64,000 bases of DNA, taken from Vampirovibrio chlorellavorus (GTDB lineage Bacteria > Cyanobacteriota > Vampirovibrionia > Vampirovibrionales > Vampirovibrionaceae). Under the pieces are notes generated by a model. The model saw only the letters and a program-made list of their open reading frames with translations, had not been told where the DNA came from and did not search any database. Shown piece after piece: positions 9,412 through 17,942 of this stretch; the stretch's first letter is position 1; every line of letters begins with the position of its first letter. The position numbers and the translations under genes are program-made. The DNA lies in the NCBI GenBank assembly GCA_001858525.1, contig LAPX01000003.1:1-64000 (forward strand), read 5' to 3'.

Positions 9412-10842
9412 ATGATGAGTATGAAAGAGGCTAAATCTTTAAAAATTCCATACCTGTCTGAAGAAGCGCGGATGGTGACCTATGAAAATGGGTATACCTT
9501 TGTGTTTGTTCCTAAAAAGGGCGATGTTTTTAACATCAGTACCTGGGTGAAAACCGGGTCCATTCATGAAGATGATCAAATCAACGGGATTTCCCACTTT
9601 TTGGAACACCTGATGTTCAAGGGGACAGAGCGTTTTAAGCCCGGTGAATTTGACAAGGCCATGGAGTCCATGGGGGCAGTTATTAACGCTGCGACCTGGA
9701 AAGATTTTACGTTCTATTACGTGACAGGCCCCAAGGGCAAGTCTGATGTGGCCCAGCTGGGTCAAAACTTTGAACTGGCCCTGGATTTACATTCCGATAT
9801 GATGCTGGGTTCTACCATTCCGGATGAGGAAGTGGGCCCGCAGTACGATCCGTTTGATACCAACTACAAGGGCGAGAAACGGGAGCGCAGTGTGGTGATC
9901 GAAGAGATTTCCATGCGGGAGGATCAGCCCTGGACCAAAATTTATAATTCCGTGAACCATATGATGTATGAGGCCGGACACCCTTATCAGCGGGATGTCA
10001 TTGGCACGCGTCAGATCATTGGTAACGTGCCTCGGGAAACCATTTACGAGTACTACAGGCAGTGGTATTCGCCTTCCAACATGACCACCATTGTGGTGGG
10101 CGATTTTGATTTTAATACGCTGGAAGAGAAAATTTGTAGGCACTTCGATTTTGAGAAGTTTAAAATCGCGGCCAATGGCAAGGGCGTTACCCCGCGGGCT
10201 GAGCAGTTTAAAGCCCCCACCGCTCAACGATACGATGAGGTGAAGGGCGAGTACCAGACTTCCTTCTTTATTATGGGTTTTCATGCTCCCGATCCGAAAA
10301 ATTTGAAAGAAACCATTGCCCTGGATGTGGTGAGCCATGTGCTGGGTGAAGGGCGCAGTTCCCGCTTGACCCAGGCTTTGCTGGAAAAGCCGGCCACCCC
10401 GGTTTACAACTATGTCAGTTGTGGGCAATCTACTTTCAAGTTGGGGAACGTGTTTTTTATTCAAGGGAACTTCAATTTCCCGGAAGGGCAAAGCGACCCC
10501 AAACCGATTTTGAAGCAACTGGAAGCCGAACTGGAAAAATTGCTGACCACCGAACCCATTACGGAAGCAGAATTTCAGCGGGCTTTGAAAAAATTAAAGG
10601 TCAATTTTGCGGAAACCTCGGAAACCGCGTCCGGCATTGCCGAAACCATTGGGGAAGCCATTACGGTGGTGGGCTCCATTGAGTCGTATCTGGATTATTT
10701 GACCGTGTTGAACCAGTTGGATGTGGCCACGGTAAATGCCATTGCCCGCAACTATCTGTCTTTGGATAAAGCATACACGTCGGTGATGGTGCCGGGTGAA
10801 GGCGCTTTGAAATCTGAAGATGACGGCGAAGGAGAGGCGTAA
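9412..10842 (+). CDS. M16 family zinc peptidase (catalytic member)
   Basis: A processing-peptidase-like M16B protein of 476 aa. The inverted zinc motif HFLEH is at residues 62-66, followed by the family's downstream glutamates near VVIEEISMRED. The C-terminal half has the second structural repeat with VLGEGRSSRLTQALLE. It lacks a signal peptide, so cytoplasmic or periplasmic location is unclear. Start could be any of three close ATGs (9412, 9415, 9421). It is followed after three bases by a second M16 gene without the zinc motif, the usual arrangement for heterodimeric bacterial M16B enzymes. Confidence 0.93.
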   Translation: MMSMKEAKSLKIPYLSEEARMVTYENGYTFVFVPKKGDVFNISTWVKTGSIHEDDQINGISHFLEHLMFKGTERFKPGEFDKAMESMGAVINAATWKDFTFYYVTGPKGKSDVAQLGQNFELALDLHSDMMLGSTIPDEEVGPQYDPFDTNYKGEKRERSVVIEEISMREDQPWTKIYNSVNHMMYEAGHPYQRDVIGTRQIIGNVPRETIYEYYRQWYSPSNMTTIVVGDFDFNTLEEKICRHFDFEKFKIAANGKGVTPRAEQFKAPTAQRYDEVKGEYQTSFFIMGFHAPDPKNLKETIALDVVSHVLGEGRSSRLTQALLEKPATPVYNYVSCGQSTFKLGNVFFIQGNFNFPEGQSDPKPILKQLEAELEKLLTTEPITEAEFQRALKKLKVNFAETSETASGIAETIGEAITVVGSIESYLDYLTVLNQLDVATVNAIARNYLSLDKAYTSVMVPGEGALKSEDDGEGEA

Positions 10843-10845
10843 CCC

Positions 10846-12111
10846 ATGTTGAAGGTAGAGGCTCTCCCCACTGAGATTTTGAAGTTGTCCACAGGGGCAA
10901 CACTGTTACACACCCCTATTGAGACCGCCCCTCGTTTGGCCATTTCCATGTTTTTGCCTGGTGGCAATTTGCTGGATGCCGTTCCTGGGGTATCCGATAT
11001 GGTGGATCGCCTGCTGATGAAGGGGACGACTACCCGGAATCAGGAACAGATTTCCATTGAGCTGGATGGACTGACCCTGGAAGTGGACAGTGACACCAAG
11101 CGCGATTACAGCGCCATTCACGCCACATTACTGGAAGAAGATCTGGACACTTCTTTTGAGCTGATTGCAGACTTTTTTTATAACTCCACCTTCAGCGAAT
11201 TTGATCGGGAAAAGCAAAAGGTGGCTGGCGAAGTGATGATGGATCTGGACTCTCCCAAGAGTCGGGCCTCGGATCAGTTTATTCGCAGAATGTTTGAAAA
11301 CACCCCCTATGGCATTGTCAGTAGCGTCATTCTGGATGCCTTGCCATCGCTTAATTCGGTGGCGGATCTGAAAGCCCATTACCAACGGGTGTTTACCCCT
11401 AAAAATTTAATTGTCTCGGTGGCTGGTAATATTCAGGCTGATAAAATGGCCAAGGCTTTGGAAAAATATTTCCCCAATGGGGCTGAAAGCGCGCCTTTGG
11501 TTGAGGATAGCGTACAGGCCAAGTTGCGCAATTTGTCTTTAACCCAGGATGAATTGATTACCTTTGCCCGTGATGATTCCTCGCAAGCCCATATTTTTAA
11601 GGGCTGGCTGGTGCCGGAAGCCCGTCATGAAGATTACGCCCCGCTGGCTTTGATGAACACCATTTTGGGTGCCGCAGGCTTGAGTTCCCGGTTGTTTCTG
11701 GAACTGCGGGACAAGCAGGGATTGGCCTACAACGTGCGCAGTACCTATGAGGCTTATCGGCACAAAGGGTTGTTTTACCTGTACATTGGCACTGAGCCCA
11801 AGAACAAGGACAAGTGCCTGAAGGGCTTTATCGAGGAAGTGAACAAACTCGCTGAAGTTCCGGTTTCCGCCGAAGAATTGGCCGATGCCAAGCGCAATAT
11901 TTTAGGCCGTCGTTCCGTATTTCTGGAAACAGCCCATCAGCAAGCCAATTACATTGGCGCCAACTATACGCAAGGCCGTACGCTGGAAGAAATCGCCCGG
12001 GTGCCGGAGCAGATTGAAGCCGTGACCCCGGCGGATGTGCAGCGGGTGGTGCAACAATATCTGCTGCAACCGGCTTTGGTTTCCTTGGTTGGCCCTTCCC
12101 GGATTTTTTAA
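10846..12111 (+). CDS. M16 family protein, probably non-catalytic partner
   Basis: 421 aa, start ATG 10846 after GGAGAGG. The fold-level match to M16 peptidases is clear, but the place of the HxxEH motif reads VSDMVDRLLMKG, so the zinc ligands are gone. The C-terminal half keeps the substrate-binding region (AAGLSSRLFLELRDKQGLAY), including the Arg/Tyr-type residues supplied by the non-catalytic subunit in M16B heterodimers. It is therefore expected to pair with the product of the preceding gene, three bases upstream. Substrate unknown. Confidence 0.92.
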   Translation: MLKVEALPTEILKLSTGATLLHTPIETAPRLAISMFLPGGNLLDAVPGVSDMVDRLLMKGTTTRNQEQISIELDGLTLEVDSDTKRDYSAIHATLLEEDLDTSFELIADFFYNSTFSEFDREKQKVAGEVMMDLDSPKSRASDQFIRRMFENTPYGIVSSVILDALPSLNSVADLKAHYQRVFTPKNLIVSVAGNIQADKMAKALEKYFPNGAESAPLVEDSVQAKLRNLSLTQDELITFARDDSSQAHIFKGWLVPEARHEDYAPLALMNTILGAAGLSSRLFLELRDKQGLAYNVRSTYEAYRHKGLFYLYIGTEPKNKDKCLKGFIEEVNKLAEVPVSAEELADAKRNILGRRSVFLETAHQQANYIGANYTQGRTLEEIARVPEQIEAVTPADVQRVVQQYLLQPALVSLVGPSRIF

Positions 12112-12205
12112 CTTCAGCGTTTAACGCTTCAGTTCCCTGACACTGTCCCTTTTTGGCTGGTGGTTGCAGTCTGCTTGGTTTTAGCTAACTTAAGACCGCC
12201 TTACC

Positions 12206-13510
12206 TTAGTAGTACCCGGCAGCCATGGGGAACGGGCTTGGTGCGCTGGCATATAAAGCCGCATCGGGATTTAACATGCCTGCTCCTTCCGCCAACGGGG
12301 AAGCCTGTGTATCCACGGCGGTTTGCTGCAAAATGGCCTTAATTTGGGCCACGCTTAAATTGGGGTTTTGCTGCTGCATGCGGGCAATAATGGCCGCCGC
12401 TTTGGGCGAGGCGAAGGAGGTGCCATCCTGTGGGCCAAATTGGGTTTTGACCCCGACCCCATCGGTGGCGATGGTGGGGTTGTAGGTGCCGTCTCCCCAG
12501 GAGGAGAAGCTACCCAGGGTGTCATCCTGCAACTGGGGCGTATCCTGATCATCCGATGCGGCCACCGAGATAACATCCTGACTTTGGGCCAAAAAGTTGG
12601 TATCCCCGCCGGGCTTGCTTCTGGGGAATACGTCGTTCAGTTCATGCTCGTTCCCTGCGGCCACTACCACGGCGATGCCACGTTGAGCCGCACTGCTGGT
12701 GCTGGCCTGATACTGGGCGCGGGCCTGCTGAAATGCGGAATTGGGCGCATCCAGACGATCATCCACATAGGTGCTGATGGCGTTGGCTACCGGCTCGGTG
12801 ACCGTGGTGACTCCGTCTTTATCTACTTCCAGGTTTTGAATGTCACTGGCCTGCAATCCGACGTACTTGGCCAGCGATGGATTGGCCTGAAGCGCATGCA
12901 GGGTATCAATGTACACCTCATTGCGAGAGTAGCCCAGGGAGCCGTTAATCACCGTGGCTTTGCCTTCGTTGACCACCTGATCAATTTCTTGACTGAACAC
13001 GTTAAAGGCATCGGAGGCGCCCGCATCAATATACTCATTCAATGCTTGCTGATTGCTCAATTTTGGGGCTGTTGCCGCCGCTTTGGATTGGGTACTGGCC
13101 GCCCCATCCTGACTGCCATCATCAATGCCTTCAAAAACCGCTGTGCCGTTGGGGTTATATCGCTGATAAACCTCCATCACGGATTGGGCATGCTCATCCG
13201 CTTTGCCGTCGCCCGTGTAACCGACCTCCACAATGACGGCGCTGCCTGCTTTTGTGGGTGAGGTGGAGGGACTTTGTCCCGTCAGGTCTTCGGAGCTGCC
13301 CAGCAGGGTTTGCAGCAGTTGCGTTAATTCTGCGGCACTGCTTGAGTCACCGCTGTATAAGGGGTTACCACCCGGGGGGAATAAGCCATCCAATGCGGGT
13401 TGTGAGCCATTCGAAGGCACCGCCGGGAAGGCTTGACCCCAAGGGTTTGGATAGAATCCTGTTGCTGCCCCATTTGGGCTCGCCCAGGCATTAAGCCCAT
13501 TACTTGCCAT
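12206..13510 (-). CDS. Divergent subtilisin-like (S8) serine protease
   Basis: 434 aa, ATG 13510 with GGAG nine bases upstream. The serine motif GTSFASPKAA (Ser about 365) and the oxyanion motif VVAAGNEHE are typical of subtilases. The Asp and His regions are atypical: they appear fused into VIVEVGYTGDGKADEHAQSV (about 92-111), so Asp may be replaced by Glu95 or supplied by Asp101, with His107. No Sec signal peptide is present; the first 90 residues are Pro/Gly/Ser-rich and disordered. It could be exported by another route or act inside the cell. Activity is uncertain because of the triad. Confidence 0.85.
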   Translation of the reverse strand: MASNGLNAWASPNGAATGFYPNPWGQAFPAVPSNGSQPALDGLFPPGGNPLYSGDSSSAAELTQLLQTLLGSSEDLTGQSPSTSPTKAGSAVIVEVGYTGDGKADEHAQSVMEVYQRYNPNGTAVFEGIDDGSQDGAASTQSKAAATAPKLSNQQALNEYIDAGASDAFNVFSQEIDQVVNEGKATVINGSLGYSRNEVYIDTLHALQANPSLAKYVGLQASDIQNLEVDKDGVTTVTEPVANAISTYVDDRLDAPNSAFQQARAQYQASTSSAAQRGIAVVVAAGNEHELNDVFPRSKPGGDTNFLAQSQDVISVAASDDQDTPQLQDDTLGSFSSWGDGTYNPTIATDGVGVKTQFGPQDGTSFASPKAAAIIARMQQQNPNLSVAQIKAILQQTAVDTQASPLAEGAGMLNPDAALYASAPSPFPMAAGYY

Positions 13511-13762
13511 TCATGTTATCTCCATCCCACGAACTGCCACACCACACAAATGCGAAGACCCCGGTACGTTCAACGGGGTGCTATGCTAAATAAAAAGATA
13601 TGGGCTGCTTAAATTGATTGTTTTTATGATCTTTTTACAATGGATTTAAGCTGGATATTCCAAATAGTTGAGAGCGATATATTCGCTGGCTAAAGCTGGA
13701 TACAATGTGCGCCATGATCATGATTGAGTAAGCAAGAGAGAGTCCGTAAAAACCGATTGAGC

Positions 13763-14041
13763 ATGATGGAAGATTCTGGATTTTATACGTATTTGCTGTT
13801 GTGTGCGGATGACACCCTATATTGCGGATGGACCATCAATCCGCAGCAGCGCTTGGCCCAGCACAATGCGGGGAAAGGGGCCAAGTATACCCGGGTACGA
13901 CTTCCGGTGCGTTTGGTGGCCCAGTGGCAATTTGAGTCTAAAGCGGAAGCAATGCGCTATGAGGTTCAGGTCAAGCGGTTATCGCGGAAACAAAAGCTGG
14001 CTCTGATTGAGAGCCAGCTTGAGGATAGCGTGTCAGACTAG
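13763..14041 (+). CDS. GIY-YIG domain protein (YhbQ/UPF0213-like)
   Basis: A single GIY-YIG nuclease domain: YTYLLLCADDTLYCGWT supplies the GIY/YIG strands, followed by the conserved Arg in QQRLAQHNAGKGAKYTR and by KRLSRKQKLALIE. Members are small stand-alone proteins with DNA-related but poorly defined roles. I choose ATG 13763 because the family begins just before the first strand; a TTG at 13724 would add 13 residues, and neither has a good ribosome site. Near the 3' end the gene contains an 11-bp perfect inverted repeat (AGCTGGCTCT type) at about 13995-14021. Confidence 0.88.
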   Translation: MMEDSGFYTYLLLCADDTLYCGWTINPQQRLAQHNAGKGAKYTRVRLPVRLVAQWQFESKAEAMRYEVQVKRLSRKQKLALIESQLEDSVSD

Positions 14042-14048
14042 ACTGGTT

Positions 14049-15641
14049 TTAAGCGGAAATTTCCAGCCGGTTGCGTTTAGGGCTGTCATTTGGCGCCAGT
14101 GGCGCTTCTTCGGCCTTGCGCTTGGGACTCCATGGTTTGCGAGGCGGCTGGTTTTTCCAGCTTTTGCTGCTGTCTGCCTTACTCCAGGAGACCGGCTTGC
14201 TCAGTTCCACCAACCCTTTTCGGAAGGAGAAATCATGATCGGCCTGTTTGGCGAAATTGCCTGCCACATTGGGTGCGTTTTCGATCATGGTGGCAATCTC
14301 GTGGTTGGTTTTATAGGGAATTCTGCTGTCTCCGCCATCGTCTTCCTCGGCCTCACTGGCGGCCTCATAATCTCCGGTGGGCTGGACGGTGGGTTCAGCG
14401 CCCTTGCTATCCAGGCCTAAACTGGACCAGTTGGCCGAACCAATCAGCAAGTGCTTGCGATCGAATACGGCCCATTTGGCGTGTAGCTTTTCCTCGGTGT
14501 CTTTGTTCTCTTTGAAAAAGCGAATGGGTACCCCGGCGTCATCCAGCTTTTGGATACCGGCCCGACAGTTGGGGAAAATTTTGTACAGCCCCTCATCCAC
14601 CAGCAGTTTGACGCCTTCTTTGCCTTGTCGGGTCAGTTGGCGATGTTTCTGAATCAGGGCATCCACCACCGCTTTGTGGGTAAGGACAAACAGTTGGGCG
14701 TGGATGCTGTTTTCAGTCTGATCGATCTGCTTCAAGATTTCAGTCAGCACATCATTTTTGGCACCCTGATCGGCCCGTCGGCTGGTGGTTTGCAGCACCT
14801 TGATGCGCCCCTGGTGAAAGGGTTTAATATCTGGCAAATCCTTGCTCTCGCCTTTGGAGGTGGTCCAGTCCGGTTTATACACTTTGTGGAAAATATTGCG
14901 CACATCGGGGCCTTCAATGTAAACGGCGCCGTCATGGTTCATGGTGGAGTGATTGCCCCAGTTCATGCCACCCACAATGGCTTTGCGGTTGTCCAGCATA
15001 ATCAGTTTGACGTGATTCTTCAGGGCCACATCGTTGGGATAGGTTAAAAAGGGCACGTTAAACGCTCTGAGTCGTTCAATGGCGCGGTTGTTGTGGTGCG
15101 TTTCCATAAGCATTTTGGCCTGGTCCTTAAAGGCTTTGGCCGGATCCCGCTCCATAACACGGGGTTGTTGTTTGCTATTGTCCAGCAGCACGCGCACTTG
15201 GGCTTTTTGATCTCTGTGCAGGCCAATGAGGCGATCCAGCAGGCTGTGATGAATGTCCGCGCCGGGAGCGCCGGTGGCGCATTTCCGCTCTGGGTACAAT
15301 GCCGGATTTTGCAGTTCATACAGATTCAGCATCAACCAGGGTTTTTGCTTGCTGGTGCTGGTTTCCGCTTCCCGAATCATTTGATCGATTTTGCTGAAAA
15401 TTTGCTGGCCGCCCAGCAGGCTTTCCACCACGGTTTTGTCTTTCTTGATGCCCTTGGCGGTTTTAATGTCATAGTGAAATTCATCGACGGCTGGCGGCTG
15501 AAAGTGCCGCACGGTAAATGATTTGTGAGATGGGGTGACGGGCTCGCTTGCAGGCTCAATGTTCAAGTTGCTACCGCCTGCCGCAAATGTCAGTGTGGGC
15601 CGCAGCAGGGTGGGCATTTTGGTTGTAAAAGCAGATAACAC
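14049..15641 (-). CDS. Phospholipase D-like protein with two HKD motifs
   Basis: 530 aa. The two catalytic HxKxxxxD motifs are intact: HVKLIMLDNRKAIVGGMNWG and HAKWAVFDRKHLLIGSANWS. The family includes phospholipases, cardiolipin synthases, nucleases and secreted effectors. No membrane segment or Sec signal is visible, unlike cardiolipin synthase. The N-terminal 70 residues are low-complexity and the C-terminus is basic and probably disordered. I choose GTG 15641, preceded by GGAGGG four bases away, over longer in-frame options up to 15791 that have no ribosome site. A soluble toxin or effector is a reasonable but unproven guess. Confidence 0.85.
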   Translation of the reverse strand: MLSAFTTKMPTLLRPTLTFAAGGSNLNIEPASEPVTPSHKSFTVRHFQPPAVDEFHYDIKTAKGIKKDKTVVESLLGGQQIFSKIDQMIREAETSTSKQKPWLMLNLYELQNPALYPERKCATGAPGADIHHSLLDRLIGLHRDQKAQVRVLLDNSKQQPRVMERDPAKAFKDQAKMLMETHHNNRAIERLRAFNVPFLTYPNDVALKNHVKLIMLDNRKAIVGGMNWGNHSTMNHDGAVYIEGPDVRNIFHKVYKPDWTTSKGESKDLPDIKPFHQGRIKVLQTTSRRADQGAKNDVLTEILKQIDQTENSIHAQLFVLTHKAVVDALIQKHRQLTRQGKEGVKLLVDEGLYKIFPNCRAGIQKLDDAGVPIRFFKENKDTEEKLHAKWAVFDRKHLLIGSANWSSLGLDSKGAEPTVQPTGDYEAASEAEEDDGGDSRIPYKTNHEIATMIENAPNVAGNFAKQADHDFSFRKGLVELSKPVSWSKADSSKSWKNQPPRKPWSPKRKAEEAPLAPNDSPKRNRLEISA

Positions 15642-15897
15642 AATTCCCTCCAATTCCTCTATACAATGAATACTCTCTGGCCAATGAATAATCCCAGGCA
15701 CGTTGAATTGCTCTGATTCCGATTGGTGCCAGCGTTTGCATACCGTGGTCAGCCCCATCATCCTGGGGACTGTTTGTTTGTTGAAACCCAAATCGTTAAA
15801 ACTGCCTCACTGGCAGTGGCACGGATTGATTCGAAACTCACTTTACTTTCAATTAACGGTCATTGTACCCGGCTCAGCCGGAAAGTCAAAGCTATTT

Positions 15898-15928
15898 TTA
15901 AACAAGCAATACAAAGATGCTTGTTTAA
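15898..15928. repeat. Inverted repeat, 10-bp arms
   Basis: TTAAACAAGC at 15898-15907 and its exact complement at 15919-15928, separated by 11 bp. There is no T-run, so this is more likely an operator or cruciform than a terminator. It lies about 260 bp upstream of the PLD-like gene. Confidence 0.55.
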
Positions 15929-16058
15929 TGGGTTTATGAATGGCTTTTTAGGCTTGTTATTCTTTAAACTGATATAAGTTTAAGTGGAGAGGCTGGCTGA
16001 AGTTTACAATCGAAAAGCAGGCACGGCTATTTGCATAGCTGGCGGATAGGCAAAGCTT

Positions 16059-16087
16059 AAAAAGCCCGTGGCACGATGCTACGGGCT
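16059..16087 (-). terminator. Rho-independent terminator of the 16109 gene
   Basis: On the minus strand AGCCCGTAGC pairs with GCCACGGGCT (one mismatch) across a short loop, followed by a T-run. It lies 22 bases past the stop of the small minus-strand gene at 16109, supporting that gene as really transcribed. Confidence 0.8.
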
Positions 16088-16108
16088 AAAAGTGATAGGC
16101 TTGAAGTG

Positions 16109-16330
16109 CTATTGTGTGGGTACGTTGGCCGTGGCAAAGACCCTGCGTTTGGGGCTGAAGGCCCCCTTCATGGCCAAAGCGATGCGGTTGTAATGATCCA
16201 GCACGCCCAAAGAAGACTGAATGACTTCTTTGCAATCTCGGTAAGGATTTTCTGCGTTTGGATTTTGCCGCAGCAGTTCAGCGTAGGCTTCTCCCAAGCG
16301 ACGCTCTATTTCTCGCGATTGATCGTTCAT
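16109..16330 (-). CDS. Small hypothetical protein, 73 aa
   Basis: ATG 16330 is preceded by AGGGGAC at good spacing, and a clear terminator follows the stop; both support a real gene. The protein is helical and polar with two Arg-rich patches and one Cys (about residue 33). No domain recognised. Confidence 0.7.
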   Translation of the reverse strand: MNDQSREIERRLGEAYAELLRQNPNAENPYRDCKEVIQSSLGVLDHYNRIALAMKGAFSPKRRVFATANVPTQ

Positions 16331-16447
16331 TGGTTTGTCCCCTAAGTCCCGTTGGACTTTCCCCTAATGGTGAATCGATATCCAAGTGCATAAAAACACG
16401 GAATTTCTATTTTGTGCCAGTCAAGGCATCAGGCATAAAAGAGACGA

Positions 16448-17059
16448 TTACCAGCTAAGCCAATCAGGATCGAGTGCCCAAAAACCAGCACCCGCTGCCC
16501 ATACGCCGATTGTCGATCTGAGTGACCCAGTTGTTTGGTATTTTCCCTGAGTGGATATTCTGCCGTTATAGAACAGAAAAAATTGTACTGATTTACTAGG
16601 CCCGAGTGTGCTGCCGCCGTAGCGACCATCCGGATCGAAGACAAAAATCATGGCGTCGGTGGTTGTAGTCCCTACAAAACCTGCACGCCCCATTAAAATG
16701 CCACCGTTGTGTAATTTGTAGCAAGGCGATCCACCGCTACATGTTAATGAGCCATTCCATTTCACATCGTCTATGGTTGTTGATGTGTCGATAGAACTAT
16801 AGTTAAAGTGAGGGGATAATGTGGAAGAATTGGAACTCCCATCAATAAGCCCTGTATTAAAGGCTTGTTGATAGGCTCCAGTAAGCATGCCCGCAACTTC
16901 TTTTGCAGAAGAGTTGTAGGCATTATTTTGCTGGGTCGTCAAAATTTTAGGAATGGTAAAGGTGGCAATCACGCCCAGAATGGCCAAACTAATCAGCAGT
17001 TCAGCCAGGGTAAACCCCTGGACTGCGCTTATGTTTTTTCGGGGGGGGGATGCGAACAT
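16448..17059 (-). CDS. Prepilin-like protein (type IV pilin / pseudopilin), copy 1
   Basis: 203 aa. After a 13-residue basic leader, the class III signal GFTLAELLISLAILGVIATF follows, with the Gly/Phe cleavage site and Glu at mature position +5. A prepilin peptidase would cleave it, and the product would join a type IV pilus or type II secretion pseudopilus. The C-terminal half is a Gly/Ser-rich globular domain with a Cys pair (SCxGGSPC-like) near residue 130. The start is ATG 17059, after AGGAG, matching the start context of its paralogue at 17774. Codons 4-7 contain a run of nine Cs, a possible slippage site. Confidence 0.9.
   Translation of the reverse strand: MFASPPRKNISAVQGFTLAELLISLAILGVIATFTIPKILTTQQNNAYNSSAKEVAGMLTGAYQQAFNTGLIDGSSNSSTLSPHFNYSSIDTSTTIDDVKWNGSLTCSGGSPCYKLHNGGILMGRAGFVGTTTTDAMIFVFDPDGRYGGSTLGPSKSVQFFLFYNGRISTQGKYQTTGSLRSTIGVWAAGAGFWALDPDWLSW
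17041..17049. repeat. Homopolymer tract, nine G (C9 in the coding strand)
   Basis: Nine consecutive G on the plus strand encode Ser-Pro-Pro-Arg at the very start of prepilin copy 1. The paralogue has only five Cs at the matching place. Tracts this long just after a start codon are classic sites for phase-variable frameshifts. Confidence 0.8.
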
Positions 17060-17162
17060 TCTCCGAACTCCTGAGTAGGGGTATGCTATCTTCCATTTCA
17101 TGATTATATCGGCAGGGCTTGAAAAAACTTGAGGATGTTTTTTGCAAGTCTAAAAAGGGCTT

Positions 17163-17774
17163 CTAATTCCAGCTAAACCAGGGTGGATCGCAAACGGTGC
17201 AAACCGACACAGTTCCAACACTGTTTTGGGTATTGGGCAACATATTTTTGTAATTCGTTAGTTTTCCATCGTAATACAGGAAAAAGATCATGCTTTTGCC
17301 GGGGCCGTTTGTCGTCCCGTCAGTTACCTGACCGTCTGGATCAAAATAAAACCACAAGGCATTGGTCGTACTAGTGCCACTAAAAGTTTGTCCGTCTGGT
17401 CTGAGGATCGCTCCATTGTGTAGCTTGAGACAGGGAAATCCAGCCGTACAGCCTAAAGTGCCTGCCCGTGTGTAGCCTTCGTCAATGAATGACGTTGTCT
17501 GGATGCTGCTGTAATTGAGATAGGGGGTCAAGTCTATTATTTTCGTATTAGCATTGACGATTCCGTCTTGCTGGGCGCGTTGATAAGCCGCTGCAATGGT
17601 ACTGGCGGCTTCTTTTGCCGCGGCGTTGTAGGAAGAGTTTTGCTGAGCGCTTAAAATTTTGGGAATGGTAAAGGTGGCGATGACGCCCAGAATGGCCAAA
17701 CTGATGAGTAGTTCGGCCAGCGTAAACCCGAGGGCTGCGTTTAGGTTTTTGCGGGGGAGACGAACTGTAAACAT
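17163..17774 (-). CDS. Prepilin-like protein (type IV pilin / pseudopilin), copy 2
   Basis: Also 203 aa and clearly a paralogue of the downstream copy: the same leader type (LPRKNLNAALGFTLAELL), nearly identical hydrophobic N-terminal helix, shared C-terminal motifs around SxCxGGxPCxKLHNG and a final Phe/Ser-Trp end. AGGAG precedes ATG 17774. The two copies lie head to tail 103 bp apart and have diverged mostly in the globular part, suggesting duplication and specialisation as major/minor or alternative subunits. No assembly genes lie nearby. Confidence 0.92.
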   Translation of the reverse strand: MFTVRLPRKNLNAALGFTLAELLISLAILGVIATFTIPKILSAQQNSSYNAAAKEAASTIAAAYQRAQQDGIVNANTKIIDLTPYLNYSSIQTTSFIDEGYTRAGTLGCTAGFPCLKLHNGAILRPDGQTFSGTSTTNALWFYFDPDGQVTDGTTNGPGKSMIFFLYYDGKLTNYKNMLPNTQNSVGTVSVCTVCDPPWFSWN

Positions 17775-17942
17775 TCCTCGAACTCCTGAGTGGGGAACTA
17801 GTTGATCCTGTTTTTTAATTTATCGGCAGAGGGCCAAAAAACTTGAACGTTTTGATGAAGATTTTTTAAGACGTCCTGGTCGGTCTTCGGCAGATGAGCC
17901 AGAGCATCGTCAATTCGATTGCTTTCGGGCATAATAGGGCAC

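Larger units (their letters stand above)
15642..16108. other. Intergenic region, 467 bp
   Basis: Holds the upstream region of the PLD gene, a 10-bp-arm inverted repeat at 15898-15928 and the terminator of the small gene at 16109. Apart from these I see no gene. Confidence 0.5.

Noticed and set aside
12368-13261. 297-codon plus-strand open frame
   Set aside because: Antisense to the subtilase, whose Ser and Asn motifs are conserved; composition is Gly/Ile/His-rich shadow type.
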